A stretch of 64,000 nucleotides of DNA from Candidatus Synechococcus spongiarum SP3 (GTDB lineage Bacteria > Cyanobacteriota > Cyanobacteriia > PCC-6307 > Cyanobiaceae): positions 22,949 to 86,948 of the forward strand of contig JXQG01000001.1 in the NCBI GenBank assembly GCA_001007665.1, written 5' to 3'. The notes under the pieces are model-generated. The model saw only the letters and a program-made list of their open reading frames with translations. It had not been told where the DNA came from and searched no databases. A program made the position numbers and the translations under genes. Positions within the stretch are counted from its first letter, which is position 1; the number at the start of each line of letters is the position of its first letter. This document shows positions 1 to 12,444 of this stretch, in pieces.

Positions 1-32
1 ACATCCCTTTATCCTCAGCAGCCTCCTAAGCC

Positions 33-425
33 ATGGCAAAGTCTGTCAAGAAAAGCGGCAGCAAAAAGGTCAAGCGGAACGTCCCCAATGGCGTGGCCCA
101 CATCCAGAGCACCTTTAACAACACCATCGTTTCCATTACCGATACGTCTGGTGCAGTCATTGCCTGGTCCTCTGCTGGCGCCAGCGGCTTCAAGGGAGCT
201 CGCAAAGGCACCCCTTTTGCTGCTCAGACCGCAGCAGAAGCAGCAGCCCGCCGCGCCGTTGACCAGGGCATGCGCCAAATCGAAGTGCAAGTCCGTGGCC
301 CTGGATCGGGCCGCGAGACTGCCATTCGCGCCTTAAGTACAGTGGGGCTGGAAATCACGCTGATTAAGGACGTGACTCCCCTGCCCCACAACGGTTGCCG
401 TCGTTCCAAGCGGCGCCGCGTCTGA
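33..425 (+). CDS. rpsK: 30S ribosomal protein S11
   Basis: ORF with characteristic S11 sequence ([18 protein letters not shown]...[14 protein letters not shown]...[18 protein letters not shown]). Confidence 0.98.
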   Translation: MAKSVKKSGSKKVKRNVPNGVAHIQSTFNNTIVSITDTSGAVIAWSSAGASGFKGARKGTPFAAQTAAEAAARRAVDQGMRQIEVQVRGPGSGRETAIRALSTVGLEITLIKDVTPLPHNGCRRSKRRRV

Positions 426-459
426 AATTTTGTTCTTCTCCCCCATCCGGACACGGACC

Positions 460-1404
460 GTGCTCCAATTCCAGATTGAACCGGCCCCTGACATCACCAT
501 TGGAGACGACAAGTCTCAAACCCAGGAATTTGTGATCGGTCCTCTTGCACGGGGCCAGGGCATCACCCTTGGCAATGCTCTACGAAGAACCCTTCTGGGA
601 AGTCTGGAAGGCAGCGCCGTCACAACTGTGCGGATTGCAGGCGCCACCCACGAATACGCCATCATCCCTGGTGTGCGCGAGGACGTTCTTGACATCCTCC
701 TCAACGCCAAGGAGCTGGTGGTCAGCAGTCGTAGCCCTGAAGCCGTGGAAATCGGCCGGGTGCTGGTGACAGGTCCAGCGGAGGTGACCGCCGGCCAGAT
801 TCACTTTTCCCCCCAGGTGACCGTGGTGAATCCCGACCAGCACATCGCCACTGTGGCTGAAGGTCACAGCCTGGAAATGGAGCTTCACGTGGAGCGTGGC
901 GTGGGCTATCGCCCAGCGGATCGGCTCAACGAAGGCGTGGAGTCCATCGATACCCTGCAAATCGATGCGGTCTTCATGCCTGTGCGCCGAGTGATCTACT
1001 CGGTCGATGAAAGCGCTGTAGGGGAAGGGGGCTCCGCCAGCGAGAAGCTGCGCCTGGAGGTCACCACCAACGGCTCCATTGGCCCTGACGACGCCATCGC
1101 CCAGGCCGCCAATCAACTGATCCTGCTGTTCCAGCCCCTGGCCAGCCTGGGACTCCCTGAACAGGAGGTGGCGGAGCCTGAAACCTCAGCGGAAAGCCAG
1201 GTTTCCCTTGAAGAGATCAATCTTTCCGTGCGGGCTTACAACTGTCTGAAGCGTGCCCAGGTCAACACAGTGTCGGACCTGATGACCTTCAGCTATGAAG
1301 ACCTGTTGGAGATCAAGAACTTCGGGGCCAAATCTGCCGACGAGGTGATTGAAGCTCTGGAGCGCATTGGCGTCTCCCTCCCCAAAAGCCGCACCAAGGC
1401 ATGA
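460..1404 (+). CDS. rpoA: DNA-directed RNA polymerase subunit alpha
   Basis: RpoA N-terminal and C-terminal ([20 protein letters not shown]) domains; GTG start at 460 fits family N-terminus better than the ORF-track ATG at 430. Confidence 0.97.
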   Translation: MLQFQIEPAPDITIGDDKSQTQEFVIGPLARGQGITLGNALRRTLLGSLEGSAVTTVRIAGATHEYAIIPGVREDVLDILLNAKELVVSSRSPEAVEIGRVLVTGPAEVTAGQIHFSPQVTVVNPDQHIATVAEGHSLEMELHVERGVGYRPADRLNEGVESIDTLQIDAVFMPVRRVIYSVDESAVGEGGSASEKLRLEVTTNGSIGPDDAIAQAANQLILLFQPLASLGLPEQEVAEPETSAESQVSLEEINLSVRAYNCLKRAQVNTVSDLMTFSYEDLLEIKNFGAKSADEVIEALERIGVSLPKSRTKA

Positions 1405-1445
1405 TGGTGTGGCAACCTCGCTGTTCCTGACCAACCAGACCAACC

Positions 1446-1796
1446 ATGCGACACCAATGCCGCGTTCCCCAACTTGGCCGACCTGCCGATCAGCGCAAGT
1501 CTCTCCTGCGTGGCTTGACCACCGAGTTGCTCCGCAGTGGGCGCATCACCACAACCAAAGCGCGGGCCAAGGCGCTGCGCAAAGAAGCTGATCGCATGAT
1601 TACTTTGGCCAAGGATGGTTGTCTGGCCGCACGGCGGCAAGCCCTGGGCTACATGTACGACAAAGATCTTGTCCACAAGCTCTTTGAGAGGGCAGCCGAC
1701 CGGTATGCTGACCGCAACGGTGGCTACACCCGCATCACCCGCACCGTGCGGCGGCGTGGCGACAACGCTGAAATGGCCATCATCGAACTGGTCTGA
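1446..1796 (+). CDS. rplQ: 50S ribosomal protein L17
   Basis: [46 protein letters not shown]17 family. Confidence 0.97.
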   Translation: MRHQCRVPQLGRPADQRKSLLRGLTTELLRSGRITTTKARAKALRKEADRMITLAKDGCLAARRQALGYMYDKDLVHKLFERAADRYADRNGGYTRITRTVRRRGDNAEMAIIELV

Positions 1797-1815
1797 AGGC
1801 ATTCCAACACGCCGC

Positions 1816-2601
1816 TTGGCCCTGCTGCTTCAGTATGAGGGCACCGCCTACCATGGCTGGCAGCGTCAGCGCCATGGCCCCACCATCCAGGCGACGCTGG
1901 AGGCAGCGGTGCGCAGGCTGCAGCCCGATTTCCAGGGGGCGGTGACGGCAGCCGGGCGTACGGATGCAGGCGTTCACGCCGCCGCCCAGGTTGTGCATGT
2001 GGATGTGACCAGCCCCATTGCCGATCACCGCTGGCCCAAAGCATTGAACGGCTGCCTGCCGCCAGACATCCGTGTTCTGGCATCCCATACTGTTCCCGGC
2101 CAGTGGCACGCCTGTTTCAGTGCATGCTGGCGCCGTTACCGCTACCTTCTGTACACCAATCCGGTCCCCAACCTATTCCTGCGGACCACCAGTTGGCACC
2201 GCCATGGCGCCACACTGAATGAGCAGCGGATGGCGGCAGCCCTGCAACCTCTGCTTGGGTACCATGATCTTCGTGCGTTTCAGCGGACTGGCAGCTCCCG
2301 CCCCCATGCCCGCACCACGGTCCAAGCTGTGGATGTGCAGCGCTGGGGTGACGTGGTCGCCGTTGATGTGCAGTGCAGCGGTTTCCTGTACGGCATGATG
2401 AGACTGCTGATGGGCCAGTTGGTGGCTGTGGGTGAAGGCCGTCTTCCGGTGACCGTGTTTGAGCAGCGCTGGCGACTGGGCAAACGCGAGGAGGTGCAAG
2501 AGGCAGCGCCACCACAGGGTCTCTTCTTTACGGGCGTTGGCTACGAACCAGCCCTGTTCCCTAACCCCGTCTCCTGGCCATGGGGGCAGGTTGGCGTATG
2601 A
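1816..2601 (+). CDS. truA: tRNA pseudouridine(38-40) synthase TruA
   Basis: LLQYEGTAYHGWQRQ...AAGRTDAGVHAAAQVVH motif; start codon uncertain (TTG near 1816), ORF-track start at 1615 lies inside rplQ. Confidence 0.93.
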   Translation: MALLLQYEGTAYHGWQRQRHGPTIQATLEAAVRRLQPDFQGAVTAAGRTDAGVHAAAQVVHVDVTSPIADHRWPKALNGCLPPDIRVLASHTVPGQWHACFSACWRRYRYLLYTNPVPNLFLRTTSWHRHGATLNEQRMAAALQPLLGYHDLRAFQRTGSSRPHARTTVQAVDVQRWGDVVAVDVQCSGFLYGMMRLLMGQLVAVGEGRLPVTVFEQRWRLGKREEVQEAAPPQGLFFTGVGYEPALFPNPVSWPWGQVGV

Positions 2602-2631
2602 TAAGTCCCTTGTGGACTTTCTCCTTACGGT

Positions 2632-3078
2632 GTGATGAACAAGACGGTCGTTCCCTCAGTGGACGCCTTACAGCGGGACTGGTACGTGGTGGATGCTGCT
2701 GGTCAGACCCTGGGACGTCTGGCCAGCGAAATCGCCAAGGTGTTGCGGGGCAAGCATAAGCCCACCTTCACACCCCATATGGACGTGGGTGACTTTATCG
2801 TGGTGGTCAATGCGGAAAAGGTGACGGTGGGGGGCAGGAAAGCCCATCAGAAGCTTTATCGTCGCCACTCCGGTCGCCCCGGGGGCATGAAAGTGGAAAC
2901 CTTCAGCCACCTGCAAGCCCGTTTGCCAGAGCGGATCATTGAAACTGCTGTGCGGGGGATGCTGCCCCGCAATGCCTTGGGCCGCCAACTGTTCCGCAAG
3001 CTCAAGGTGTATCGCGGTCCTGCTCATCCCCATGGGGCTCAGTGTCCAACCACGCTCTCCCTCTCCACCGTCAGTTGA
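2632..3078 (+). CDS. rplM: 50S ribosomal protein L13
   Basis: [45 protein letters not shown]. Confidence 0.98.
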   Translation: MMNKTVVPSVDALQRDWYVVDAAGQTLGRLASEIAKVLRGKHKPTFTPHMDVGDFIVVVNAEKVTVGGRKAHQKLYRRHSGRPGGMKVETFSHLQARLPERIIETAVRGMLPRNALGRQLFRKLKVYRGPAHPHGAQCPTTLSLSTVS

Positions 3079-3488
3079 TGATGTTAAACACCGAAAACAC
3101 CGTCTCCTACTGGGGGACTGGCCGACGTAAAACCGCTGTTGCCCGGGCCCGCCTTGTGCCTGGCAGTGGCAAGGTCACCATTAACGGCCGTTCCGCCGCG
3201 GATTACCTCAACCACAACCTGGCCTTTCTGTCTGCAGTTACGGCCGCACTGGAGACCCTTGGTCTGGAAAAGGAGTACGACCTGTTGGTCAATTCCAAGG
3301 GGGGTGGTCTGAGTGGCCAGGCGGATGCCATCAAGCAGGGTGTTGCCCGGGCGTTGTGCAAGCTCTCCCCTGACAATCGCAAGCCTCTTAAGGCGGAGGG
3401 ACACCTCAGCCGTGATCCCCGCGCCAAGGAGCGCCGCAAGTACGGCCTCAAAAAAGCCCGTAAGGCTCCCCAATTCTCCAAGCGCTGA
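3078..3488 (+). CDS. rpsI: 30S ribosomal protein S9
   Basis: [28 protein letters not shown]...[18 protein letters not shown]; start overlaps rplM stop. Confidence 0.97.
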   Translation: MMLNTENTVSYWGTGRRKTAVARARLVPGSGKVTINGRSAADYLNHNLAFLSAVTAALETLGLEKEYDLLVNSKGGGLSGQADAIKQGVARALCKLSPDNRKPLKAEGHLSRDPRAKERRKYGLKKARKAPQFSKR

Positions 3489-3495
3489 GCACGCC

Positions 3496-3729
3496 ATGCC
3501 CAAACAGGACATTCACCCCACCTGGTACCCGGATGCCAAGGTGATCTGCAACGGTCAGGTGATCATGACCGTTGGCTCCACCCAGCCCGAGATCAATGTG
3601 GAAGTGTGGAGTGGTAACCATCCCTTCTTTACCGGGACCCAGAGGATCCTGGACACGGAAGGGCGTGTGGATCGTTTCATGAAGAAGTACGGCATCCGCT
3701 CCAATCGGGTGGACGGAAAAAAGCGCTAA
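3496..3729 (+). CDS. rpmE: 50S ribosomal protein L31
   Basis: MPKQDIHPTWYPDAKVICNGQVIMTVGSTQPEINVEVWSGNHPFFTGTQ within ORF 3313..3729. Confidence 0.95.
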   Translation: MPKQDIHPTWYPDAKVICNGQVIMTVGSTQPEINVEVWSGNHPFFTGTQRILDTEGRVDRFMKKYGIRSNRVDGKKR

Positions 3730-3794
3730 GGCTTCGACTCCGACTGCGGCCCACCGTGGCCCCATCCCTATGAAAGGCAGGAAAGGCTCTGCTG

Positions 3795-4898
3795 ATGGCA
3801 GCACCGTGCTATCTCACCGAGAAACTTCAGATGGCATGCCGGACGTTCCAGCAGTTGGAACACCAACTGGCGGACCCCGGCCTGGCCAACGATCCTGACG
3901 CCCTCAAGCGGTTGGGTCAGGAGCGGGCCCGTCTGGAGCCTGTGGTGACCGGCTTTGCTCATCACCAGCAACTGCAGAGGGAGTATGACCAAGCCATGGC
4001 TCTGCTCCAGCAGGGAGACCTTGATCCGGATTGGCGCCAGTTGGCAACCGAGGAACTCAAAGCCTTGCAAGAGGCGCTGGAGGCCAGTGAGCAGGAGCTC
4101 CGCCTGGCCCTGCTGCCCCAGGATCCCCGGGATAAGCGCAGCGTCATGCTGGAGATCCGTGCTGGCGCCGGGGGGGACGAAGCGGCCATCTGGTCGGGGG
4201 ATTTGGCGCGCATGTATGAGCGTTATGCTCTGCGCCAGGGCTGGCGGGTGGAGCCAGTGAGTGCATCGGTGGCGGAGCTGGGGGGCTTCAAGGAGTTGAT
4301 CTTGTCCATAAAGGGGAACAAGGTGTTCAGCCACCTGAAATACGAAGCCGGTGTGCATCGGGTCCAGCGGGTACCGGCCACTGAATCCCAGGGCAGGGTG
4401 CATACCTCCACCGCCACCGTGGCCGTCATGCCGGAGGCGGGTCCTGTGGAGGTGTCCATTGCGCCCAGTGAACTGGAAATCAGCACTGCCCGTTCCGGTG
4501 GCGCGGGTGGGCAGAACGTCAATAAGGTGGAAACCGCTGTGGACCTTCTCCACAAGCCCACAGGAATTCGTGTGTTCTGTACTCAGGAGCGCTCTCAACT
4601 GCAGAACCGGGAGCGGGCCATGGACATTCTGAGGGCCAAGCTTTACCAGATCGCCCTCAACGAGGCCGCCAGCAAACAGGGGGTCCAGCGGCGCTCCCAG
4701 GTGGGCAGTGGTGACCGCAGCGAGAAAATCCGCACCTACAATTACAAGGACAAGCGGGCCACCGACCACCGCCTTGCCCGGAATTTTGCCCTGGAGGCCG
4801 TGCTGGCAGGTGAGCTGGAAGACCTTGTGCAGGAGTCATTGAACCGCGACCAGCGCCAACAACTGGAGCAGCTTGCCGAGGCAACCGTTGCCGGCTGA
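3795..4898 (+). CDS. prfA: peptide chain release factor 1
   Basis: RF1 with GGQ motif ([17 protein letters not shown]). Confidence 0.97.
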   Translation: MAAPCYLTEKLQMACRTFQQLEHQLADPGLANDPDALKRLGQERARLEPVVTGFAHHQQLQREYDQAMALLQQGDLDPDWRQLATEELKALQEALEASEQELRLALLPQDPRDKRSVMLEIRAGAGGDEAAIWSGDLARMYERYALRQGWRVEPVSASVAELGGFKELILSIKGNKVFSHLKYEAGVHRVQRVPATESQGRVHTSTATVAVMPEAGPVEVSIAPSELEISTARSGGAGGQNVNKVETAVDLLHKPTGIRVFCTQERSQLQNRERAMDILRAKLYQIALNEAASKQGVQRRSQVGSGDRSEKIRTYNYKDKRATDHRLARNFALEAVLAGELEDLVQESLNRDQRQQLEQLAEATVAG

Positions 4899-4903
4899 AC
4901 AAC

Positions 4904-5560
4904 GTGATCACGGATCGTCTCTGACAGCGCATTGCACTCCTGCTTCCCGTTAACGCTACGGGTCGTGGCGCTTGTTCCAGGCCATCAGTGGCGACTCTGG
5001 TCTGGAGGCTGTGCTCATCAATGGTGCGATTGTCTCGGTTCACCAGAAAGCCGCTGGGGCAAAAGAGACCGCAGGCGCCAGTGCATTGGCCGCTGCAGCG
5101 ATGGACTGCCAACGAAGATCCGTGGCACGGGTGGAGGCCCTGGGCAATCTGGTTCGCTTCCTCCTGCTACCAGGACAGACCCACGCGAGCAAAGGGGTGG
5201 CACCACGGATCAGCAACCTGCCCCTTGGTGTTCTGCTGGCTGACAAGGCGTTCCACAGCGATGGCTTGCTCAGAGAGTTGCAGGTGCGTGGCGCCACAGC
5301 GGTCATTCTCCCCGAGACGAACCGCAAGGATCGGCACTCCCACGACAGGAAAGCCTGCAAGTGGCCTCATCTGATCGAGAATTTCTTTGCCAGGATCAAG
5401 ATCAAGAAGCGCCGGTGCATTGCCATCGGCTATGACAAAACCGCCAGCAGCGATGCCGCTCACCGGAACCTTGTGGCAACCCCTTCTTGCAGCAAGGTAA
5501 CGCCCAGGTACCCACAGGCCCTGGCCCCCTTGTTCCATGCCCGTCTCAGTGTTCAAACAC
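4904..5560 (+). pseudogene. IS5-family transposase remnant
   Basis: WRLFQAISGDSGLEAVLINGAIVSVHQKAAGAKE...HDRKACKWPHLIENFFARIKIKKRRCIAIGYDKTASS...HRNLVATPSCSK; shares segments with fragments at 51.5, 55.7 and 63.9 kb; not intact. Confidence 0.8.
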
Positions 5561-6050
5561 CGATGACATACTTATGCCACTCCTGGCGCTGGCCATTGCG
5601 GATCTGTCGGGAGGCTTCAAAGTAAAGGGAACTGACGGGGCGCCGCGGCATGCAGGTGACGGTCATGCCGGCTTCCCTGGGAGTTCGACTCCCCTTATAC
5701 ACATTACAGCGAACGCAAGCCGTCACCACGTTGTCCCATGTGTGCTGGCCTCCTCGGCTGCGGGGGCGCACATGGTCCACGGAGAGCTGCTCTCCCTTGT
5801 AGCCACAGTACTGGCAGGTGTGCAGATCCCGCTGGAGCACATTACGGCGAGTGAGGGGGATTTCCTTGAACGGAATGCAGACGTACTGACGCAGGCGAAT
5901 CACGGTGGGGATTAGCAGATCCTTGTGGACAACAACCGTGTCCTGCTCCAGGCTTTCCGCCTTGCCCTTGAGCATCATGACCACAGCACGCTTCCAACTG
6001 GTGATGTTGAGGGGCTCATAGGAGGCGTTCAGGACAAGAACCTGCCTCAT
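5553..6050 (-). CDS. HNH endonuclease
   Basis: VLVLNASYEPLNITSWKRAVVMMLKGKAE...RRNVLQRDLHTCQYCGYKGEQLSVDHVRPRSRGGQHTWDNVVTACVRCNVYKGSRTPREAGM; HNH signature with CxxC pairs. Confidence 0.93.
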   Translation of the reverse strand: MRQVLVLNASYEPLNITSWKRAVVMMLKGKAESLEQDTVVVHKDLLIPTVIRLRQYVCIPFKEIPLTRRNVLQRDLHTCQYCGYKGEQLSVDHVRPRSRGGQHTWDNVVTACVRCNVYKGSRTPREAGMTVTCMPRRPVSSLYFEASRQIRNGQRQEWHKYVIGV

Positions 6051-6159
6051 CCAGACCATGGCTGACGTTCAACAGCATAGTAGGGCAGGCCAAGACATGA
6101 CGGTGGAGGGTGTTCATTGGCCGTTGGGGATTCCACGCAGGAAACGCCAGCCGGCAACA

Positions 6160-6266
6160 CCGTTCGGATCCTGGTGGGTGACAGCCGTCAAGCCCTGGGA
6201 CGGATTGCGCTAGCAGGGACGGTTCAGCGCTGCGTCACCTCACCGCCATACTGGGGACTTCTCGAT
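6160..6266 (+). pseudogene. N-terminal fragment of a site-specific DNA methyltransferase
   Basis: RILVGDSRQALGRIALAGTVQRCVTSPPYWGLLDT, resembling the GDSR...TSPPYWGLRD start of N4/N6 amino-MTases; truncated by IS5 sequence. Confidence 0.6.
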
Positions 6267-6430
6267 ACGGAACCGCAGCAAAAAGGTCTCTTACAGCAAG
6301 AGGCTGTACAAGATGCGCCATATGGTTGAGAACCTGTTGGTCAAGCTCAAGGACTGGCGACCCATGGCAACCCGCTACGACCGCTGTGCCTCTACCTTCC
6401 CCTCTGCCGTCCTCCTGGGGGGCCACCGTC
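6266..6430 (+). pseudogene. IS5-family transposase C-terminal fragment
   Basis: RNRSKKVSYSKRLYKMRHMVENLLVKLKDWRPMATRYDRCASTFPSAVLL, like the YKxRHxVENxFxxLKxWRxxATRY C-terminus of IS5/IS427 transposases. Confidence 0.7.
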
Positions 6431-7180
6431 ATCTTCTGGTGACGAGGCCTGACCCCAGGCAGAGGCCAACTGCCAGGATGCCAGGGTCAACCAGTTCCCG
6501 TAGAGCACCCGGCCGACGGGTACCAGTGCCTCCAAGCCGGCTTTATTGAGTTGGGCCTGGTGGGCAATGGAGCGCAGGTCGTCATCCTCGACAAACCAAC
6601 GATCCGCCATGTCCCGATCCAGTTCCATGTGCCCCTGCACCCCATAGGCCGCAGAGCCAAGGGCTGCAATTTGGTTATGACAGAGAGAGCTGCTGGCCAT
6701 GGTCTCAACAGAAGATTCCGGAACCACCTCTTCCCCGTGCAGTTGAAACACCGGTAGAGGGTCGGGCAAGCCGCGCAGGAGGGGATGATTGCGACCAGCA
6801 GGGGTTTGATGCAGTGTCCATGGTTGCCCCTGGGGATCCAGCCAGCCCAACTCCCGCTGCCGGGCAGCACGGATCACGCACCCCTTGGCCTTGGCCAGCA
6901 CCTGCAAGCCCAGACAGATGCCCATGACGGGAATGCGTTGATCCAGCAAGTATTGGCAAAGACGGACCAACTCCGGGATTCGTCCATCATCGTCATTGGC
7001 GCTGGCCGATCCCCCCAGGAGCAGGAACGCCTGACCCTGTTGTGGCTGGGGCAGAGGTTGATCCGTCCAGAGCTGTGTCAACTGAAGTTGCCAACCGCGC
7101 TCCATGGCCAGGGCGCCAATGAGGCCAGGCCCCTCCCGCGGAATGGTCTGCACAATGCATAGCTGGGGTGTCCTGGGCAT
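6392..7180 (-). CDS. class I glutamine amidotransferase-like protein
   Basis: LLGGSASANDDD...PVMGICLGLQVLAKAKG...VFQLHGE (GxCxG nucleophile elbow). Confidence 0.88.
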   Translation of the reverse strand: MPRTPQLCIVQTIPREGPGLIGALAMERGWQLQLTQLWTDQPLPQPQQGQAFLLLGGSASANDDDGRIPELVRLCQYLLDQRIPVMGICLGLQVLAKAKGCVIRAARQRELGWLDPQGQPWTLHQTPAGRNHPLLRGLPDPLPVFQLHGEEVVPESSVETMASSSLCHNQIAALGSAAYGVQGHMELDRDMADRWFVEDDDLRSIAHQAQLNKAGLEALVPVGRVLYGNWLTLASWQLASAWGQASSPEDDGGPPGGRQRGR

Positions 7181-8229
7181 CAGCCCCTGATCGGCTCAGG
7201 TCCAGTTTGCCCCAGGGGGCGTTGGAACGCACCAGGATCCAGACCCTCCCGCAGGCTCACCACCACGCCGGCAGCCTCCTGATAATTGGCAACGTGAATC
7301 ACCCCCTCCAAGCCCAAAGCTTCTGCCGTGACCTCCAGTTGGGAGGGATTATGAACCGCCAGGATCGGGGTCGCCCGCTCAGCTGCCGCCAGAACCGCCG
7401 GCCCACCAAGGGCGCCGTGGGGCGCCACCAGGGCGCCCACCTGATGGGTCAGCAGATCACCCATCCGGGCGGCGGCGGCGGGGATGAGCCGGGGTGCCCG
7501 ACTCAGCCCCACCAACACGGACGGGAGAAAGGTGTAGCCCAGCTCCTCGGCAGCAGCACGGGGATCCACGTCCGACAGCAAGGGCAGCGGGCGTACGGCT
7601 GGGGCATGGGCGCAGGGTAGACCCAGCTCCCGCACCAGCAGGTGGCTGATCACCGCCTCCGCTCCGGCCAGGGCATCCACTCCCCTGCCATGACGATAGT
7701 TCTGCAACAAGGAAGACGTGGGAGACTCGTCGGGGAAGCGGGTGACCACAGCCACAGCTGTGGCGCCACGGCGTTGGAGTTGGTGGCCGGCTTCCAAGAG
7801 CACGTCAACGCGGTTCACGCCACCCCAACTCATGCCACTCACCCCCTGCTCCAGGCACACCCCGAGGGGCTCCGGTGTGACCACCTCAGGACCGATGGAC
7901 AAACCCAAGCTGAATCGTGCCGCGGCAGCCACCTGGCGGTGGCGTTCCAGCAAGTCCGGCTCCAGAGCACCGTCCAGCAGCAAACCCAGGCAGTGGCGAT
8001 GGTGGGGCCGTAGAGCCAACTGCCCTTGACAAAAGCGATCCAGCGCCCAACCCTCGGTGGTGTGGATGCGGGCATCAGGCCAGTACAGGGAGGCGGCGTT
8101 CAGCACGTTGGGATGGGTGACGAGGCAGCCGCTGGCGGCCGCCAGAAGGCGCGCCACCGGCAGACCATCCCCGGCAAACCCCCCATGCTGACAGCCAATC
8201 CCGGTGGGAATGATCAGCACCGTGGGCAT
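7180..8229 (-). CDS. DUF3326-like conserved protein
   Basis: MPTVLIIPTGIGCQHGGFAGDGLPVARLLAAASGCLVTHPNVLNAASLYW, recalled as cyanobacterial DUF3326; internal start preferred. Confidence 0.7.
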   Translation of the reverse strand: MPTVLIIPTGIGCQHGGFAGDGLPVARLLAAASGCLVTHPNVLNAASLYWPDARIHTTEGWALDRFCQGQLALRPHHRHCLGLLLDGALEPDLLERHRQVAAAARFSLGLSIGPEVVTPEPLGVCLEQGVSGMSWGGVNRVDVLLEAGHQLQRRGATAVAVVTRFPDESPTSSLLQNYRHGRGVDALAGAEAVISHLLVRELGLPCAHAPAVRPLPLLSDVDPRAAAEELGYTFLPSVLVGLSRAPRLIPAAAARMGDLLTHQVGALVAPHGALGGPAVLAAAERATPILAVHNPSQLEVTAEALGLEGVIHVANYQEAAGVVVSLREGLDPGAFQRPLGQTGPEPIRG

Positions 8230-8246
8230 GGGTGGTACGCCCATAC

Positions 8247-8444
8247 CTACGGGGTGCAATGGAGAACCATTGCCTCCAGCCGAATCCAGCGCTGCCCCTC
8301 TGGTAAGGCTGTACAGGCTGTGATGGCCCAACGTAGTGGTGCGCCGTGTTGAGCCAAGACCTGTTCAATGGGACCCAGCAAAGGACCAGACTCCAGAATC
8401 AACTCCAGAGAGACCTTCTGCAATCGCAGTGTGGAATGACCCAT
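8247..8444 (-). CDS. conserved small cyanobacterial hypothetical protein
   Basis: ORF between DUF3326-like gene and ferredoxin, same strand, close spacing. Confidence 0.55.
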   Translation of the reverse strand: MGHSTLRLQKVSLELILESGPLLGPIEQVLAQHGAPLRWAITACTALPEGQRWIRLEAMVLHCTP

Positions 8445-8470
8445 GTCCGTCTCGAATCCACCACCAGCGG

Positions 8471-8791
8471 TCACGCCTGGTATTGACCGAACTGGGCTTC
8501 ATACAGGGCATCCTCCTGGCCGCCTTCCAGTTGCAGGTCGCTGCGAGGGTACGCCACACACAGCAGGGTAAAGCCTTTCTCCTGCAAATCATCCCGCACA
8601 CCCATGGCATCGGGTTGCACCACTTGGCCCTGCTTGAGGAGGGCGGCGCAGGTGGTGCATAGCCCTGTGCAGCAGGAACAGGGCAGGACAATTCCAGCCG
8701 CTTCGGCTGCCGCCAGCACCGTTTCATCCTGGCGGCAAGGGAAGGTGTGAACTTTCCCTTGCAGATGAACAGTGACAGTGAAGGTATCCAT
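8471..8791 (-). CDS. 2Fe-2S plant-type ferredoxin
   Basis: PCSCCTGLCTTCAALLKQG...LLCVAYPRSD: Cys ligand pattern of plant-type ferredoxins. Confidence 0.9.
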   Translation of the reverse strand: MDTFTVTVHLQGKVHTFPCRQDETVLAAAEAAGIVLPCSCCTGLCTTCAALLKQGQVVQPDAMGVRDDLQEKGFTLLCVAYPRSDLQLEGGQEDALYEAQFGQYQA

Positions 8792-8799
8792 TGGCCAGG

Positions 8800-9747
8800 T
8801 CAACCCATGGCGGCAGCACCACCCACCACCTCAAGAATTTCCTGGGTGATGGCTGCCTGCCTGGCTTTATTGTAATCCAACGTGAGGGTCTTTGCCAGGG
8901 CCTTCGCGTTATCACTGGCGTTGTTCATGGCCGTCATGCGGCTGGCCAGTTCTGATGCGGCAGCTTCTTGAAGGGAACGCAACACTTGGTTCTGCACATA
9001 GAGGGGCAGAAGCGCGTTCAGCAGTTGGGCAGGGGTCTGTTCAAAGACCATGGCGGAGGGCAGCTTGGGCTGGGTGTTGGGGAGTGAGCCGCGCTCCACC
9101 TCCATGGCGCCCCCCTTGCTGGTGAGACGGAACATCTCGTCGTCCACGGTGGCAATGCCCTGGGGATCCAGGGGAAGGAGGGTTTGCACAACAGGTTTCG
9201 AGCTCACCAGGTTGATGAACTTGGTGTAGATCCCTTCCACCCGGTCACTGCTTCGGCCCTGAAACAGGGGCAACAGACGACTGGCAATATGCCTGGCCTC
9301 AGCGGAGGTGGGCACCTGCTCCAGATTTTCAATGCTGTCCACAATGTCGTAGTCCCGACGGCCAAAGTAGGCATTCACCTTGCGGCCCACCAGCAGGAGA
9401 TTCACCTGCAATCCCTTGGCCTTCAACTCCCGGTGGCGTTCCTCTGTGCGCTTGATGACATTGGCGTTGTAGCCGCCGCAGAGCCCCCGGTCTCCCGCAA
9501 TGGAAACCAGGGTGACGGTTTTCAACTCACGCTGCTCCAGCAGGGGAGCATCAGCAGCTTCAAACGCCATTTGGGACTGGAGATTTTCCAGGACCCGTGC
9601 CAAGCGGTCGGAGAAGGGGCGGCTGCGCAACACCTGTTCCTGGGCGCGGCGCACCTTGGCCGCTGCAACGAGGCGCATGGCCTCCGTGATCTTGCGAGTG
9701 TTTTTGACCGAGTTGATCCGGTCTCTGATCTGTTTGAGATTGGCCAT
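8800..9747 (-). CDS. atpG: ATP synthase subunit gamma
   Basis: [36 protein letters not shown]...[17 protein letters not shown]. Confidence 0.98.
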   Translation of the reverse strand: MANLKQIRDRINSVKNTRKITEAMRLVAAAKVRRAQEQVLRSRPFSDRLARVLENLQSQMAFEAADAPLLEQRELKTVTLVSIAGDRGLCGGYNANVIKRTEERHRELKAKGLQVNLLLVGRKVNAYFGRRDYDIVDSIENLEQVPTSAEARHIASRLLPLFQGRSSDRVEGIYTKFINLVSSKPVVQTLLPLDPQGIATVDDEMFRLTSKGGAMEVERGSLPNTQPKLPSAMVFEQTPAQLLNALLPLYVQNQVLRSLQEAAASELASRMTAMNNASDNAKALAKTLTLDYNKARQAAITQEILEVVGGAAAMG

Positions 9748-9778
9748 GGTTCAGCGAAGTGGTGAGGACATGGCCGGA

Positions 9779-11338
<1,560 letters not shown>

Positions 11339-11896
11339 TCAGATGGCTTTGGCCAGGCTGAGGCCAAGGCGACGAACCTGGCCGGCCAGGCTGGCATCGA
11401 CAACCTGGGAACCGATGCGCACAATCAGACCACCGATGAGAGAAGGATCAACCGTGATGGAGCAGTCCACGGCAGCACTGCCCGCTATGGCCTGAACCTT
11501 TTGTTTGAGTCGTTCTTCCTGCTCTGCAGTGAGTGGCGTCGCACTGGTGACCTGGGCCAGGGCAATGCCTTTGGACTTGCGGTAAAGCTCCAGGAAGCGC
11601 TCAAGAACCGCGCCCATCAAGCTGATGCGCTGGCGATCGGCCAATAGCTTGAGCAGGTTGAGGCTGGCTGGCTGCTTGACCACGCCCTTCTGCTGAAACA
11701 GTGCTGTGATGACAGCTTTTTTGGTGTCCGGTTCAAGAACTGGGGAGCCCAGGGCATCTCGCAGGACGTGCGAGGCGGTCCAGAGCGCAAGCACAGCCTT
11801 GGCATCGGCAGCAAGATCATCGCTGGTGCCCTGCTGACGTCCGATTTGCAGCAGCGCTTCGGCGTAAGGCGTGGCGATGGTGTTCAGAAGGGGCAT
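11339..11896 (-). CDS. atpH: ATP synthase subunit delta
   Basis: Position in atp cluster; IATPYAEALLQIG...DPSLIGGLIVRIGSQVVDASLAGQVRRL. Confidence 0.96.
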   Translation of the reverse strand: MPLLNTIATPYAEALLQIGRQQGTSDDLAADAKAVLALWTASHVLRDALGSPVLEPDTKKAVITALFQQKGVVKQPASLNLLKLLADRQRISLMGAVLERFLELYRKSKGIALAQVTSATPLTAEQEERLKQKVQAIAGSAAVDCSITVDPSLIGGLIVRIGSQVVDASLAGQVRRLGLSLAKAI

Positions 11897-11899
11897 CGT

Positions 11900-12436
11900 C
11901 TAGCCAAGGGAGTTGATGGTGGCCTCCAGAAGCCTTGCCTGCTTCTTGGGGGAAAGAGCGTTGGGAAGACCCTGAAGGGCCAGGGCGATGGCTTGCTCAG
12001 AGGTGCTGCGGCGCAGTTCATTATTGATACGACGCGCTTCACTGTCCATGTCGGCCTTCGCTTCCTCTTGCAGGCGAGCCATCTCGGCGATGGCGCGCTG
12101 CTCCCCTTCGGCACGCATGGCATCGGCGCGGGCTTGGCCATCTCTGAGAATTGTCTGGGCTGTCTCCCGGGCGGCAGCCAATTCGACCTGAGCCTTCTCA
12201 AGCTGAGCTGTTGCTTCAGCGAGGCGGGATTCAGCCCCATGGAGATCCTGGAGAATGGTCTCACGGCGGCGAGAAAGGATGCCGCCGAGAAATCCCTTCA
12301 AAAACCACAGCAGAACAGGGATGAGGATGGCCAGGTTGACCAGGTTGCCGTTGAGGACGTCAAGGTTAAGACCAAAACCTTCTGTTGCTGGTAAGAGGGG
12401 GGTGGCCATCATGGTGGCAGGAGCGACGATGGGCAT
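11900..12436 (-). CDS. atpF: ATP synthase subunit b
   Basis: [42 protein letters not shown]; position. Confidence 0.95.
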   Translation of the reverse strand: MPIVAPATMMATPLLPATEGFGLNLDVLNGNLVNLAILIPVLLWFLKGFLGGILSRRRETILQDLHGAESRLAEATAQLEKAQVELAAARETAQTILRDGQARADAMRAEGEQRAIAEMARLQEEAKADMDSEARRINNELRRSTSEQAIALALQGLPNALSPKKQARLLEATINSLG

Positions 12437-12444
12437 GGGTGGAT

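Noticed and set aside
5680-5700. gggagttcgactccc resembling a tRNA T-arm
   Set aside because: Lies within the HNH endonuclease coding frame (YKGSRTPRE) with no acceptor/anticodon arms around it.
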